Of a DNA stretch of 64,000 nt, positions 27,104-35,280 are shown in pieces. A model generated the notes under the pieces. It made no database searches and was not told the DNA's origin. It saw only the letters and a program-made list of their open reading frames with translations. This DNA comes from Verrucomicrobiales bacterium (GTDB taxonomy: Bacteria; Verrucomicrobiota; Verrucomicrobiia; Limisphaerales; CAIMTB01): assembly GCA_016795425.1 (NCBI GenBank), contig JAEUHG010000074.1:1-64000 (forward strand), written 5' to 3'. The stretch's first letter is position 1; each line of letters starts with the position of its first letter. The position numbers were made by a program, and so were the translations under genes.

Positions 27104-27391
27104 CGTGACCTGCGGGCCAAAGGAATTTGAACGAGGATTATCGCGAGAAACCGGACCGCATTGAACGGGAAAGCGGTGCTCCTGGGAAGCGACGTATTTC
27201 CTTCACCGCCCTTCATGGATCATGAACCGGGACGGGCAGGGTGGGGCGGCCTCTGCGAAGGAGAGGCCGCAAGCGGGAGGATTGGGAGGTTGCGGCCCCT
27301 TTGAAGAGAGCGTCCCGCCGATGGCGGGCGGGGTTTGATGGGATTCGGCCTTCAGCCAACAGGGCGTGGTCAGTATCGGTGGCCGCGGGAA
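27104..27391. other. 288-base intergenic region with hairpin
   Basis: This separates the DUF1254 gene from the DUF4136 gene, both leftward. A perfect 9-base inverted repeat with a 7-base loop lies at 27246-27270, and a second short one (6-base stem, 3-base loop) at 27314-27328. Neither is followed by a U tract, so they are weak terminator candidates. The promoter for the DUF1254 gene should lie here, but I cannot pick one. Confidence 0.4.
27246..27270 (-). terminator. Possible hairpin terminator after DUF4136 gene
   Basis: The arms GCGGCCTCT and AGAGGCCGC pair perfectly around GCGAAGG. It lies 121 bases beyond the DUF4136 stop in the direction of transcription. No U run follows on either strand, so intrinsic termination is doubtful; it could act as an mRNA 3' end stabiliser or a protein-binding dyad. 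Confidence 0.35.
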
Positions 27392-27967
27392 TCACGGATG
27401 ACCCGGGGTGAGAGGCAGGCGTCGGACGATCTTGGTCACCGCGGACGCGACCTTTTTGGCATTGGCCTTGGCGGTGCCGACGGACCCGGTGCCGGTGCCG
27501 CGGAACACCAGCATCTTGGTCTTCGTATCCACGAAATCGAGGATTAGGGTCCCGGAAGTGTAGGTGTTGACATCGACGTAACCCACCGGAGCGCCGACCC
27601 ACATGCCGTAGGCGCCCCCGCGGTACGGCCAGGTTCCCCGGTAACCGTACCTCCAGGTCGTGGTGTATTGCTGAACATCCACTTCCAGGCTGGTGACCAG
27701 GTGAGTGACCACTTCGAGGTCCGCGGGTTGTCCTTGGGCGGCCTCGATGATGCCGCGGGCAGCCAGTTGGTCGCGCAGCGTGTCGCGCAGGGCGGCCTGT
27801 CCCGACGGCGCCATGGTGACGCCCTGGGGCGCCATTTGCAGCGAATAGGTCCGATAGACCCCGAACGAAGCGGCCTTGTCGTAGTCCGTCTGGACGGTGA
27901 CGGTGGCGCAGCCGATCGAGAGCAGACCGAGCAGAACGCAGGGTAGAAACGGAAGGAAGGCTTTCAT
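27392..27967 (-). CDS. DUF4136 lipoprotein
   Basis: The 191-residue protein starts MKAFLPFLPCVLLGLLSIGC, a lipoprotein signal with lipobox SIGC, so the mature form begins at Cys20. The DUF4136 body includes DYDKAASFGVYRTYS at the start and GTLILDFVDTKTKMLVFRG near the end, both characteristic. An aromatic Tyr/Gly/Trp-rich stretch lies in the middle (TTWRYGYRGTWPYRGGAYG). The start at 27967 is chosen for the signal; a longer frame upstream lies inside the next gene. Eight bases separate it from the next stop, so it is co-transcribed. Function in the family is unknown; members are periplasmic or outer-membrane lipoproteins. Confidence 0.93.
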   Translation of the reverse strand: MKAFLPFLPCVLLGLLSIGCATVTVQTDYDKAASFGVYRTYSLQMAPQGVTMAPSGQAALRDTLRDQLAARGIIEAAQGQPADLEVVTHLVTSLEVDVQQYTTTWRYGYRGTWPYRGGAYGMWVGAPVGYVDVNTYTSGTLILDFVDTKTKMLVFRGTGTGSVGTAKANAKKVASAVTKIVRRLPLTPGHP

Positions 27968-27975
27968 GGAGCGGT

Positions 27976-28503
27976 TCACCGGATCAGCGGCAGGGCCGCG
28001 GCGAGCTGAAGGTCGAGGGCGGCATTGAGTTGGTTCTCGATCTGGAAGAATTGGGCGGCCTTCTTCGCCGGAATCACCTTCGAGAACTTCTTGAACCAGG
28101 TGCGTTTGAGTTTCACGCGTTTGGCTTCGAGGTCGAACACCTGACGGGCCAGATTGGTGGCCTCGCGGTCGGACATGTTCTGGTAGGTGCTGACATATTC
28201 GCCGAGGATCACGAGGCGCTCGTCGAGCAGGCGGTTGAGCGCGACGTTGTACTCGCTGTGCAAGGGCCAAAACTCCGCCGCTTCGTCGGCGGTGAAGTCA
28301 ATATTCTGGGCGATGATCAGGGTCTTCTCGGTCTTGAGGTCGGCCCGGGCGAGGGCGATGAAGGCGCGGAGATTGCCGGGGTCGATGTCAGGCGCGGCGA
28401 CGCGAGGGGCAACTGACTCCTGAGCCTCGATTCGAATCGGGGCGCTGGCGAGCAGGGCAAAGGACGCAATGGCGATGGAAAGAAGGTGTTTCATGGGATG
28501 CAT
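27976..28503 (-). CDS. Exported helical protein, Spy/CpxP-like in character
   Basis: The product of 175 residues has a signal peptide (MKHLLSIAIASFALLASAP) and then a mostly helical mature part with charged, Gln/Leu-rich helices. Stretches such as FTADEAAEFWPLHSEYNVAL and KVIPAKKAAQFFQIENQLNA recall periplasmic LTXXQ/Spy-type chaperone-like proteins, including an alternation of hydrophobic and basic positions, but I do not see the LTXXQ motif itself. A second in-frame ATG three codons in (28494) gives a tidier signal peptide. It lies between the DUF4136 and glycine-zipper genes with gaps of 8 and 30 bases, so the three are one transcription unit. Role unknown; a periplasmic folding or envelope-stress role is a guess. 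Confidence 0.8.
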   Translation of the reverse strand: MHPMKHLLSIAIASFALLASAPIRIEAQESVAPRVAAPDIDPGNLRAFIALARADLKTEKTLIIAQNIDFTADEAAEFWPLHSEYNVALNRLLDERLVILGEYVSTYQNMSDREATNLARQVFDLEAKRVKLKRTWFKKFSKVIPAKKAAQFFQIENQLNAALDLQLAAALPLIR

Positions 28504-28533
28504 TTCCAGGTTGAGACGGGTGAGGCGACGGAC

Positions 28534-29322
28534 CTAGGGATGGACGGTCAACGGTTGGCTGAGATTGAACTCGAGCAGGGTGCCGGGAGGAATGGTCACC
28601 GTTTGGCCGCGTTTGAGCAGGCTGGCGGTGGCGCCAATGGCGGCCCCGGTGCCGGCGTCGCCCGCGATGGCGCCAATGGCGGCGCCCATCGCTGCCCCGC
28701 CGGCGGCCTTCTTGATCGAGGCCGCACCGGCCTCCGCGTAGTTGCTGGTCGAGATAGGGATGGGGGTTCCCGACGGAGCGATCGAGGACAGGCGGATGTC
28801 GAGGACCGACCGACCGAAAGCTCGGCCCGCCTGTTCCGATTGCATCACTTTTCCATAAATCACCGTGCCCGCCTTGATGGCAACGCGGCCGTCGACGACG
28901 AGGTTGTATTCGAGTTTGGTGGTGAAGGTTGAGCCGGGCCGACTGCGCGACGAGACGCTATCCATCATACGCACGAGGAGCATGGTTCCGGCGGGGAGGG
29001 TCATCGGGGCGGTTGCCGCGGGCGCCGCCGCTGCGGCGGTGGGACTGGGTGTGGGTGTGGGTGCCGCCGCCGGCGCGGGTGGGGGGGTGGGTGCCGCGGT
29101 TGCCGCGGGCGCCGGCGGCGACGTAAAGGTCAAGGCGATGATATCGGACGTTGGGAGGACCTGGACGCCCGCGCTGGTCTCGAAACGGACGGTGGCGGTC
29201 GATCCGCCCACGTACTTGCCGTTGATGACGGATCCGTTTTTGAGTTCGAGCACATCCGCGTGGAGAGGGACCGCGGAGGACAGCAAGAGCAAGCTGGATA
29301 CTTTGAGGATGTGTGGCTTCAT
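28534..29322 (-). CDS. Exported glycine-zipper protein with Ala/Pro-rich linker
   Basis: This 262-residue protein has a signal peptide (LKVSSLLLLSSAVPLHAD), then a short beta unit like those that sense or bind (LELKNGSVINGKYVGGSTATV). An Ala/Pro/Thr low-complexity linker (about 70-105) follows. The second half has a beta domain (TMLLVRMMDSVSSRSRPGSTF) resembling those in secretion-system VirB10-like or lipoprotein proteins, and a glycine-zipper hydrophobic stretch (AAMGAAIGAIAGDAGTGAAIG). Glycine zippers often insert in or span membranes. I do not recognise a named family for the whole protein. It heads the three-gene group with the Spy-like and DUF4136 genes. Confidence 0.75.
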   Translation of the reverse strand: MKPHILKVSSLLLLSSAVPLHADVLELKNGSVINGKYVGGSTATVRFETSAGVQVLPTSDIIALTFTSPPAPAATAAPTPPPAPAAAPTPTPSPTAAAAAPAATAPMTLPAGTMLLVRMMDSVSSRSRPGSTFTTKLEYNLVVDGRVAIKAGTVIYGKVMQSEQAGRAFGRSVLDIRLSSIAPSGTPIPISTSNYAEAGAASIKKAAGGAAMGAAIGAIAGDAGTGAAIGATASLLKRGQTVTIPPGTLLEFNLSQPLTVHP

Positions 29323-29447
29323 AATTTTGAGAACGGGATTTGGTTTGAATGATTCCCCTCGATTCGGAATCGAGCGGGAGGGTTCGGGTCACCGGGTTGT
29401 GGTCACTGCGCGCCATCAACCCGGGTGGCGGGCGGATGGGTCCGGTC

Positions 29448-31385
29448 CTAAGGGGTGTACCAAATGGGCGACGTATACGCTCGTTCCACGATCGTCATGC
29501 GGGTTCCCGGCGACGGTCGATTGCCGAAGCGCTTGGCGTCATAGGCCGTCCAGCGGGGAGTTGGGATCTCCATGACGCGGGCGTAGTAGAAGGCGCGTTG
29601 CTTGGCATCGAACGAGGGATCCTTCCACACCGTGATCAGTTCGGAGGCGCCGATGGAGTTCTTCCACGTGGCGTTTTCGACATCCACGGTGTTGCCAACC
29701 GCCGGGAGTTTGCCCTGGCTGTCGAGCGCCCGTTCACCGCTCCAGGCGACGTTGTACACCTGTTCGTGGAGTTCGCCCTTGGCGTCCATCCAGCCTTTGA
29801 TGATTTGAATGCGGTCGAGGTTGGCGCCGAACGGATCGCGGAGCGCGGCGACCAGAAAAGTGGGAGCCTTGCCGGCGGGCGCCTCGTGCAGGTCGCCGCC
29901 CATGGGCACTCCTTTGGAATATCCGATGACAGCCGGGTTGCGTGACTCCATGTCCTCAGGGCGGAAGTCCCAGCCTCCGAAGAAACGCACCACCAAACGG
30001 GAGCCGGTGGTGGCATACGTTTCCTTTCGTTGCATGGCGTCCCACAGGGACTCACGGGTGTTCTCCTGGGCCCAGACGGCGGCGTAGCCGGCCGAGCACA
30101 CTTCCCAATCCATGACTTTGACCCCCGTCTTGGGGTTGTTCATGAAGGTGGCCGCCAGTCGGTGGGGGCTGGGTTCCTGAGGCGTCGTTTTGCCGAAGAA
30201 ATTCTCCTCCTCGATGGCGGCCAATCCGGTGTGGGCGTCGGTGCTGCCGATCAGTCCGAACTTGTAGGGGTTGGAGCCGAGTTTTCCTTCCAGCATGAGA
30301 CCGAGCTTGAGGGCGGACCGGGCGTAATCGCCGGGGAGCATATCCTGGGTCTTGGCAGCACTTCCGTCGAGGTTGCCTTTGTCCCACCGCTCGTAATCGG
30401 CAAATTCGTCGTTGGGCGACAGGAAGGGGTGGGTTTCGCCGTCGCCCTTGGTCTGGGTGACTTCATAGAGCCTTTCCCATTTGGCGCGCGCTTCGGCGTA
30501 GTTGCGATCGATGGCTTTGCCGAACGCCTCAACGATCGGGAACATTTCTCCGTTGCTCAGGTTGCCGTTGTGCGCGATGGCCAACACGCTGCCGCCCGTT
30601 TTCTTCTCGTAGTTGTCCATCCATTTCCAAAGGTCCATCGGATCGGTACTGCCGCTGGGTGGAACACACGTGAAAGGCTCGACCTGAAGGGCCTTGTCGG
30701 CGTTGTCTCGGAAGATGACGTTGCGATGAAGGTTGTTGCCTTTGTTGAGGGAGGTCCATTCGTAGCCGATGAAGGCGGTAAACCGGCCGGGTTCGTTGTA
30801 AGCCTCCGCAGCATCCACCGTTTCCTTCCAGGCCCCGCGGTAAAACCGGGTCCCTGGGAAATACATGAGCTCCTTCGGAAAAGTCCCCTGAGAGAATTGG
30901 CCGATGATCTCGAGTGCCGCCTTCGCGCCGTCGCCGGATTGGATCATGTCATACCATTTGCGGCCCATGGGATGAGCCAGCAACTCGGGTTTGCCCGCGA
31001 AAAGATCGGGAAAGAAGCCCATGTTGTCCGAGTGATCGGCGACCACCAGGAAGTCGAGGGGGCGCGACAGTTTCGCTGGCTGGCCGCTCGAGGCCATGAC
31101 CTGCTCGCCGCGAGCGAACCGATAGGCATCCCGGGGAGTCAACCGGGCGCCGAATGCCCCCGCATCCATGGAGAATCCCGTGTGCAGATGGGTGTCGCCG
31201 AAGAACGGGCGAGTCGGGAAGCTTCGATCGGCGTAGGGCGAATACGGGCGCTTCTTGAACGCTGCTTCGGCTTTTTCCTGGTTGAGGGAACCGGCGTCGC
31301 CGCTGGTGGCGGGTTCAGCGGCCATTCCTGTCGCGTAAGAGAACAGCAGGGTGGTGAGTGTGGCGAACAGTGGCGGTCGTATCAT
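29448..31385 (-). CDS. Exported DUF3604 domain protein
   Basis: The 645-residue product has a signal-like N terminus (LFATLTTLLFSYATGMAAE) and a DUF3604 domain over the rest. A PHP-like metal motif appears early, in FFGDTHLHTGFS (H66 and H68), with further candidate ligands in VVADHSDNMGF and IGSTDAHTGLAAIEEENFFG. These His/Asp clusters match metal-dependent phosphoesterase-type sites, but the family's reaction is not agreed. The C terminus (about 480-640) includes IQIIKGWMDAKGELHEQVYN. It is 40 bases downstream of the HupE gene's stop, forming part of a tight leftward run. Confidence 0.93.
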   Translation of the reverse strand: MIRPPLFATLTTLLFSYATGMAAEPATSGDAGSLNQEKAEAAFKKRPYSPYADRSFPTRPFFGDTHLHTGFSMDAGAFGARLTPRDAYRFARGEQVMASSGQPAKLSRPLDFLVVADHSDNMGFFPDLFAGKPELLAHPMGRKWYDMIQSGDGAKAALEIIGQFSQGTFPKELMYFPGTRFYRGAWKETVDAAEAYNEPGRFTAFIGYEWTSLNKGNNLHRNVIFRDNADKALQVEPFTCVPPSGSTDPMDLWKWMDNYEKKTGGSVLAIAHNGNLSNGEMFPIVEAFGKAIDRNYAEARAKWERLYEVTQTKGDGETHPFLSPNDEFADYERWDKGNLDGSAAKTQDMLPGDYARSALKLGLMLEGKLGSNPYKFGLIGSTDAHTGLAAIEEENFFGKTTPQEPSPHRLAATFMNNPKTGVKVMDWEVCSAGYAAVWAQENTRESLWDAMQRKETYATTGSRLVVRFFGGWDFRPEDMESRNPAVIGYSKGVPMGGDLHEAPAGKAPTFLVAALRDPFGANLDRIQIIKGWMDAKGELHEQVYNVAWSGERALDSQGKLPAVGNTVDVENATWKNSIGASELITVWKDPSFDAKQRAFYYARVMEIPTPRWTAYDAKRFGNRPSPGTRMTIVERAYTSPIWYTP

Positions 31386-31425
31386 GGTCGTGGGGACAGG
31401 GAGTCTGGGTTCTTGGGGGTTGGGT

Positions 31426-32535
31426 TCACCAAAGGGTGGTCAGACGAGCGATCAACCAATAGGAAGCGATGGAACCAATGCCGTAGGCGGGTATTCGTTG
31501 GAGTCGCGCCGGGATGCGTGTCGCCCATCGCCGGATCAGCGCGATGGCCGAGAGAACGGCTGCGACAAACAACAGTTGGCCGAGTTCGACACCCACGTTG
31601 AAGAGCAGGAGAGCCAAAGGGATGTCCTGGTTGGGTAAACCGATTTCACCCAAGGCGCCGGCGAATCCGAATCCATGGAGCAGCCCGAATACAAAGGCCA
31701 CCAACCACGGTTGGCGTTCCGTGAGGCTGGGGATGCCGTTCCTGCGCTTCGCGACTTCGGTGGCCAGGAAGACGATGCTTAGGGCGATCACCGCCTCCAC
31801 GGGTGCCGGAGGCAGGCGAACATGGCCCAGGGCGGCGAGGCCCAGGGTGATGCTGTGCGCCACGGTGAACGCGGTGATGGTCTTCAGGATTGACGACAGC
31901 CCCCGAACCAACAGCAGCAGGCAGGCGACAAACAGCAAGTGGTCAACCCCCAGCAGGATGTGCTCGACGCCCAGCTTCAGGTAACCGCGTGCGGCCGGAC
32001 CCGCATCGGCGGCTCGAAAGATGAAAGAAGGCGCCTCCGGTCTGAGCAGGCGCGAAACCACCCGCCCGTCGGCGAGTGCGATCCGCACCAGCACATCCAC
32101 CATGGTGGCCGGCAAGCCATGCACGCGGATCTCGGAGCCTTCGAGTCCTTGGGGTCCCATACGGATGGACCATCGTCGAAGTTCCGCACCGGGCAGACGG
32201 ATCGACTGTGGGGGTGCCAGGGGCTGGGCATTCTGGAACGACGGATGAATGGGGAGCACACCGCGGGTCAATTGGGCCAACGTGGGTGCCGGACACCCGC
32301 AGTTCATGGTGTGGGGACCGGCGCCCGGTGGCTGGATGCCGGTGGTGGTTTCGTGGGGAATCTCCTCGCCAGCGATGGGTACGCCGCCCCGGGCTGGCAC
32401 TTTCCAAAGCACATCGAAGTCGCCGGATGCTCGTTCCGTCAACTCGAGGTACGCCGGCCGAACCTCATGGGCCTGAGCTTCCGCCGACGCGAAGAGCACG
32501 AGCCCAAGCAGGAGGATGGCGACAAAACGCGTCAT
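31426..32535 (-). CDS. HupE/UreJ-family membrane protein
   Basis: The 369-residue product begins with a signal peptide (FVAILLLGLVLFASAEAQA) and a periplasmic domain of about 165 residues with an unusual CGCP motif (NCGCPAP), then about six membrane segments of the HupE/UreJ type. Family marks are HILLGVDHLLFV, FTVAHSITLGLAAL and FGLLHGFGFAGALGE. Some HupE/UreJ members transport nickel; the histidines here fit a metal path, but those with a periplasmic domain often occur with DUF3604 and isomerase genes rather than urease or hydrogenase genes. Neither urease nor hydrogenase is in the window. The start overlaps the stop of the isomerase gene as ATGA. Confidence 0.9.
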   Translation of the reverse strand: MTRFVAILLLGLVLFASAEAQAHEVRPAYLELTERASGDFDVLWKVPARGGVPIAGEEIPHETTTGIQPPGAGPHTMNCGCPAPTLAQLTRGVLPIHPSFQNAQPLAPPQSIRLPGAELRRWSIRMGPQGLEGSEIRVHGLPATMVDVLVRIALADGRVVSRLLRPEAPSFIFRAADAGPAARGYLKLGVEHILLGVDHLLFVACLLLLVRGLSSILKTITAFTVAHSITLGLAALGHVRLPPAPVEAVIALSIVFLATEVAKRRNGIPSLTERQPWLVAFVFGLLHGFGFAGALGEIGLPNQDIPLALLLFNVGVELGQLLFVAAVLSAIALIRRWATRIPARLQRIPAYGIGSIASYWLIARLTTLW

Positions 32536-33413
32536 GGGGTGACCAGGGCAGTCCGGACTTCGGGGTTGGTGGCATTGAAAATCGCCCTTTCATCCACCTG
32601 GATCCGGTACCGCTGCCGGAGCCGCTCGAAGAGTTCCTGGTTGGCGAGTCGGCGACGGTCATCCTTGAAGTCCTGGATCACTTTCTCGCGAACCGTCTGC
32701 AGCGGAACCGGCTTGGTCTCCGAACGCTGGGCGACCTTTACCAGGTGGAGTCCGTAGGGGGAGGGCACGGGGCCGAACCACTTCCCGGTCGGCGCGGTGG
32801 ACAGCGGTCCAAGGAATTCGTTCCCGAAGGTGGCGGCGAGTTCCTCGGTATCCTGTTTCTCGAAGGTGTACCCGTGCAGAAACGGATCGCCAAGGGACTC
32901 ATCGCTGACGCCGGTCTTGAGGGTCTCCAGGACCTCCAAGGCCTCGGGTTCGGTATTCGTGCCCCGCCGGTCTCGACTGAGGTAGACGTGTCGGAAGGTC
33001 ACGCGGGAGGGTTGCGCATAGCGGGCGGCATTCATCGCGAAGTATTGGCGCAACGCGTGCTCCTCAGGTTCCGCAACGACCAGGAGGTCGTCCGTCAGAA
33101 ACTCCATCTTTTGCGCCAGCCGGCGGCGTACGATGCTGTCATCCTGGTCGAGTCCGAGTGCCAGCGCTTCGCGGCAGAGCACTTCCTCGCGAACGTGCGC
33201 CGTCACGAGGCCGCGGAGTGTTTCCTCGTCGGGCGCCTGTCCAAACTGCCGCTCGTAACCCAACCGCAGGCGCTCCACGACACTACCGGTGACGGCAATC
33301 GTGGTGGGGTTCTCGGACGAAGGGTTGGTGGAGTTGCGCCAGGCGTCGACGGCGAACAGGAGCGCGCCGAGGAGCAGGAAGTGCAGCAGGGGTTCCTGGG
33401 TCAGTTTGCGCAT
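32532..33413 (-). CDS. PpiC-type peptidyl-prolyl cis-trans isomerase, membrane anchored
   Basis: The 293-residue product starts MRKLTQEPLLHFLLLGALLF, a signal anchor, with a long helical chaperone-like section (about 30-130), then a parvulin domain at about 130-240 (FRHVYLSRDRRG, GKWFGPVPSPYGLHLVKV). The parvulin's typical His and the GxGLHxV pattern are present. The domain helps fold periplasmic or outer-membrane proteins. The start is chosen at 33413 because the signal anchor begins there; further upstream the frame continues into the barrel gene. It shares an ATGA overlap with the HupE gene, so co-translation is expected, and it probably assists exported products of this cluster, which is inference. 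Confidence 0.9.
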   Translation of the reverse strand: MRKLTQEPLLHFLLLGALLFAVDAWRNSTNPSSENPTTIAVTGSVVERLRLGYERQFGQAPDEETLRGLVTAHVREEVLCREALALGLDQDDSIVRRRLAQKMEFLTDDLLVVAEPEEHALRQYFAMNAARYAQPSRVTFRHVYLSRDRRGTNTEPEALEVLETLKTGVSDESLGDPFLHGYTFEKQDTEELAATFGNEFLGPLSTAPTGKWFGPVPSPYGLHLVKVAQRSETKPVPLQTVREKVIQDFKDDRRRLANQELFERLRQRYRIQVDERAIFNATNPEVRTALVTP

Positions 33414-33465
33414 GCGGAGATTGAATCGATGGATTCGATCGGAGGTCGACCGGTGGCCGAAGGTG

Positions 33466-34200
33466 CTAGAAGCGGAAAGTCGCCCCCACTTGCGGCCCAT
33501 GGCTGAGCATGTCGTAGCGGAATCGATCCCGGCCGCTGCCGGTCTCGTAATCGGTAAGGACCAGGCGATAGCCGAGATGGGTGGAGAAGGAATGGCTGAT
33601 CTGCCAGGTCAGGAAGGGGAAGGCCTGCCAGGTCAAATCCGAGCCGACCCCAAAACCGCCGACATCGCCGCGAAAATCGAAGGAGAACTTCTTGGCGAAC
33701 GGGAAATGCAGATTGGCGCCGATGATGGGGTCCCACCAGTCCTGGGTTCCGGTGTGAAAGCGGGGTGTGGGCAGGTAGCCGGGCCCGTGGATTTCGCCGC
33801 TGAGATTGTTGTATCGCACGCCGGCGAGCACTTCGAAGTTCTTGCAGAACCGATAGGCGATGGTCGGTTCCACCACCCATTGGTCGAGGTCGGCATTGAA
33901 CCCGTCCTTGTTGGCTCCCAGTCCCATGTAAATAACGTCGGCATTCAGCGACCAGCGGTCGTAGCCGACCCGCATCGAGCCCATGGCGCCGAATTCGAGG
34001 TTGTTCCAGATATCGCCGAAATCGAGGTCGAGATCCGCGTCGATAGGGCCGGCACCGACTTCGCCGGTCATGCCGGCGGCGAGGACATAGAGGGTGCTGG
34101 AGAAACTCCATGGCGAATCATCGGCGGCGAACGCGGTCGGGACGGTCAACAGCGCCGCCGCGGCCAGGGTCAGGGTCGTCGAGACGGGTGGGGTTGGCAT
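33466..34200 (-). CDS. Outer-membrane beta-barrel protein
   Basis: The 244-residue product has a signal peptide (TTLTLAAAALLTVPTAFAA) and a mature region of alternating amphipathic beta strands ending in Phe (VGATFRF), the classical outer-membrane insertion signal. Strands such as NLEFGAMGSMRVGYDRWSLN and FLTWQISHSFSTHLGYRLVL fit an eight-stranded OmpW/OmpA-like small barrel. An in-frame ATG at 34230 would add ten residues before the signal; 34200 is preferred. The stop lies 52 bases upstream of the isomerase start, and it is 51 bases downstream of the HAD gene, so co-transcription is likely. The substrate, if it is a channel, is unknown. Confidence 0.85.
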   Translation of the reverse strand: MPTPPVSTTLTLAAAALLTVPTAFAADDSPWSFSSTLYVLAAGMTGEVGAGPIDADLDLDFGDIWNNLEFGAMGSMRVGYDRWSLNADVIYMGLGANKDGFNADLDQWVVEPTIAYRFCKNFEVLAGVRYNNLSGEIHGPGYLPTPRFHTGTQDWWDPIIGANLHFPFAKKFSFDFRGDVGGFGVGSDLTWQAFPFLTWQISHSFSTHLGYRLVLTDYETGSGRDRFRYDMLSHGPQVGATFRF

Positions 34201-34251
34201 AGATGGATTGGAATTGGGGATGGGGGGCATGGGTGAAAGAAAGAGATGGTC

Positions 34252-35280
34252 CTACTCGGTCGGCTTGAGCGCGCCGCGGTAAATCTGGTTCCAGTCGGAC
34301 TTCATACTGATGACGGTCCATTTATGGGCCGCGGCCTCATCGAGTCCCTTGTCGAGTCGGCCGATGGAGGATTCACGATCATAGGCATACTCGCGCGCGG
34401 CGTCGTCGTGACGGACAAACAGGCAGAGGTGCGGAAGGGTGCTGGCTTCGGTCCATTGAAGCATTTCCAGATCCCCGTCCGAGTTTCCGCACGCGAGGAT
34501 GGGACGGCGCCCGATGTGGTGCTGGATGGCGACGGGTTTGCCGGCCTTGTCATCGATGAAGCTCAGTTCCGGAAGCTTGACCAGGGTGGCGCGTCCGTTC
34601 CGCATTTCGAAGCGGGTGCGAATGCTGGAACCGATGACTTGCTCGGGAGGGATACCGTACGTTCCCTCGGACCATGGTCGGATGAATTCAATGCCACCGC
34701 CGGAAACGATGTAGGTTTTGAACTCACGGGATCGAAGGTAAGCCAGCAGTTCGAGCATCGGCTGGTAGGTCATGTCGGTCAGCAGCCGGCCGGTGGCGGG
34801 ATGCCGTGCCGTCGAGATCCACTTCCGGGTGAGGTCGCTGAACTCCTCTGTGGTCATGCCTGCGTGCGTGGCCATGACCATTTCCACCAGCGCGTGTTCG
34901 CCTCCCGCCAGGGCGGTCCTGAAGTCCTTGCGAAGGATCGAGGCATAGGGTTCCTGGGTTTGCCACTCCGGGTGCTTCGGGGAAAGTGCCTGGACACGAT
35001 CGAAAACGAACAACGCCTGAAAATAGACCGGTTGCTCCGCCCACAGTGTACCGTCGTTGTCGAACGTGGCGATGCGCTCGGCGGCCGGAACGAAATCCCG
35101 TGTGCCCGGTGTGGTGACCTGCGCGACGAAACGCAGAATGGCGTCCTTGGTTGGACCGGGATTCCAGGAGGGCAACGGGTCGGCGGAGAACGCCGGCAGG
35201 TGTGATACCAGCAGCGCGAGGAACGGTGATGCGATGCCGGTGACGCCTGCCCGTCGGAGGAGTTGGATCAGTAAACCCAT
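34252..35280 (-). CDS. Exported HAD-superfamily phosphatase
   Basis: The 342-residue protein has an N-terminal signal (VTGIASPFLALLVSHLPAFSA). HAD motifs follow: motif I is IATFDNDGTLW (nucleophile first Asp, general acid second Asp), motif II is in YIVSGGGIEFI (Ser), the motif III lysine is probably in the DDKAGKP stretch, and motif IV is CGNSDGDLEML. The general-acid position is consistent with phosphatase activity, and export suggests a periplasmic non-specific or substrate-specific phosphatase. It overlaps the porin gene stop by 13 bases. Pairing with an OprP-like porin raises the possibility of phosphate scavenging, or of cleaving phosphate esters brought in by the porin. The HAD call is firm; the substrate is not known. 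Confidence 0.9.
   Translation of the reverse strand: MGLLIQLLRRAGVTGIASPFLALLVSHLPAFSADPLPSWNPGPTKDAILRFVAQVTTPGTRDFVPAAERIATFDNDGTLWAEQPVYFQALFVFDRVQALSPKHPEWQTQEPYASILRKDFRTALAGGEHALVEMVMATHAGMTTEEFSDLTRKWISTARHPATGRLLTDMTYQPMLELLAYLRSREFKTYIVSGGGIEFIRPWSEGTYGIPPEQVIGSSIRTRFEMRNGRATLVKLPELSFIDDKAGKPVAIQHHIGRRPILACGNSDGDLEMLQWTEASTLPHLCLFVRHDDAAREYAYDRESSIGRLDKGLDEAAAHKWTVISMKSDWNQIYRGALKPTE

Noticed and set aside
30030-31601. 523-residue + strand frame opposite the DUF3604 gene
   Set aside because: DUF3604 motifs and metal-site histidines are on the - strand; the + frame has no recognisable domain.
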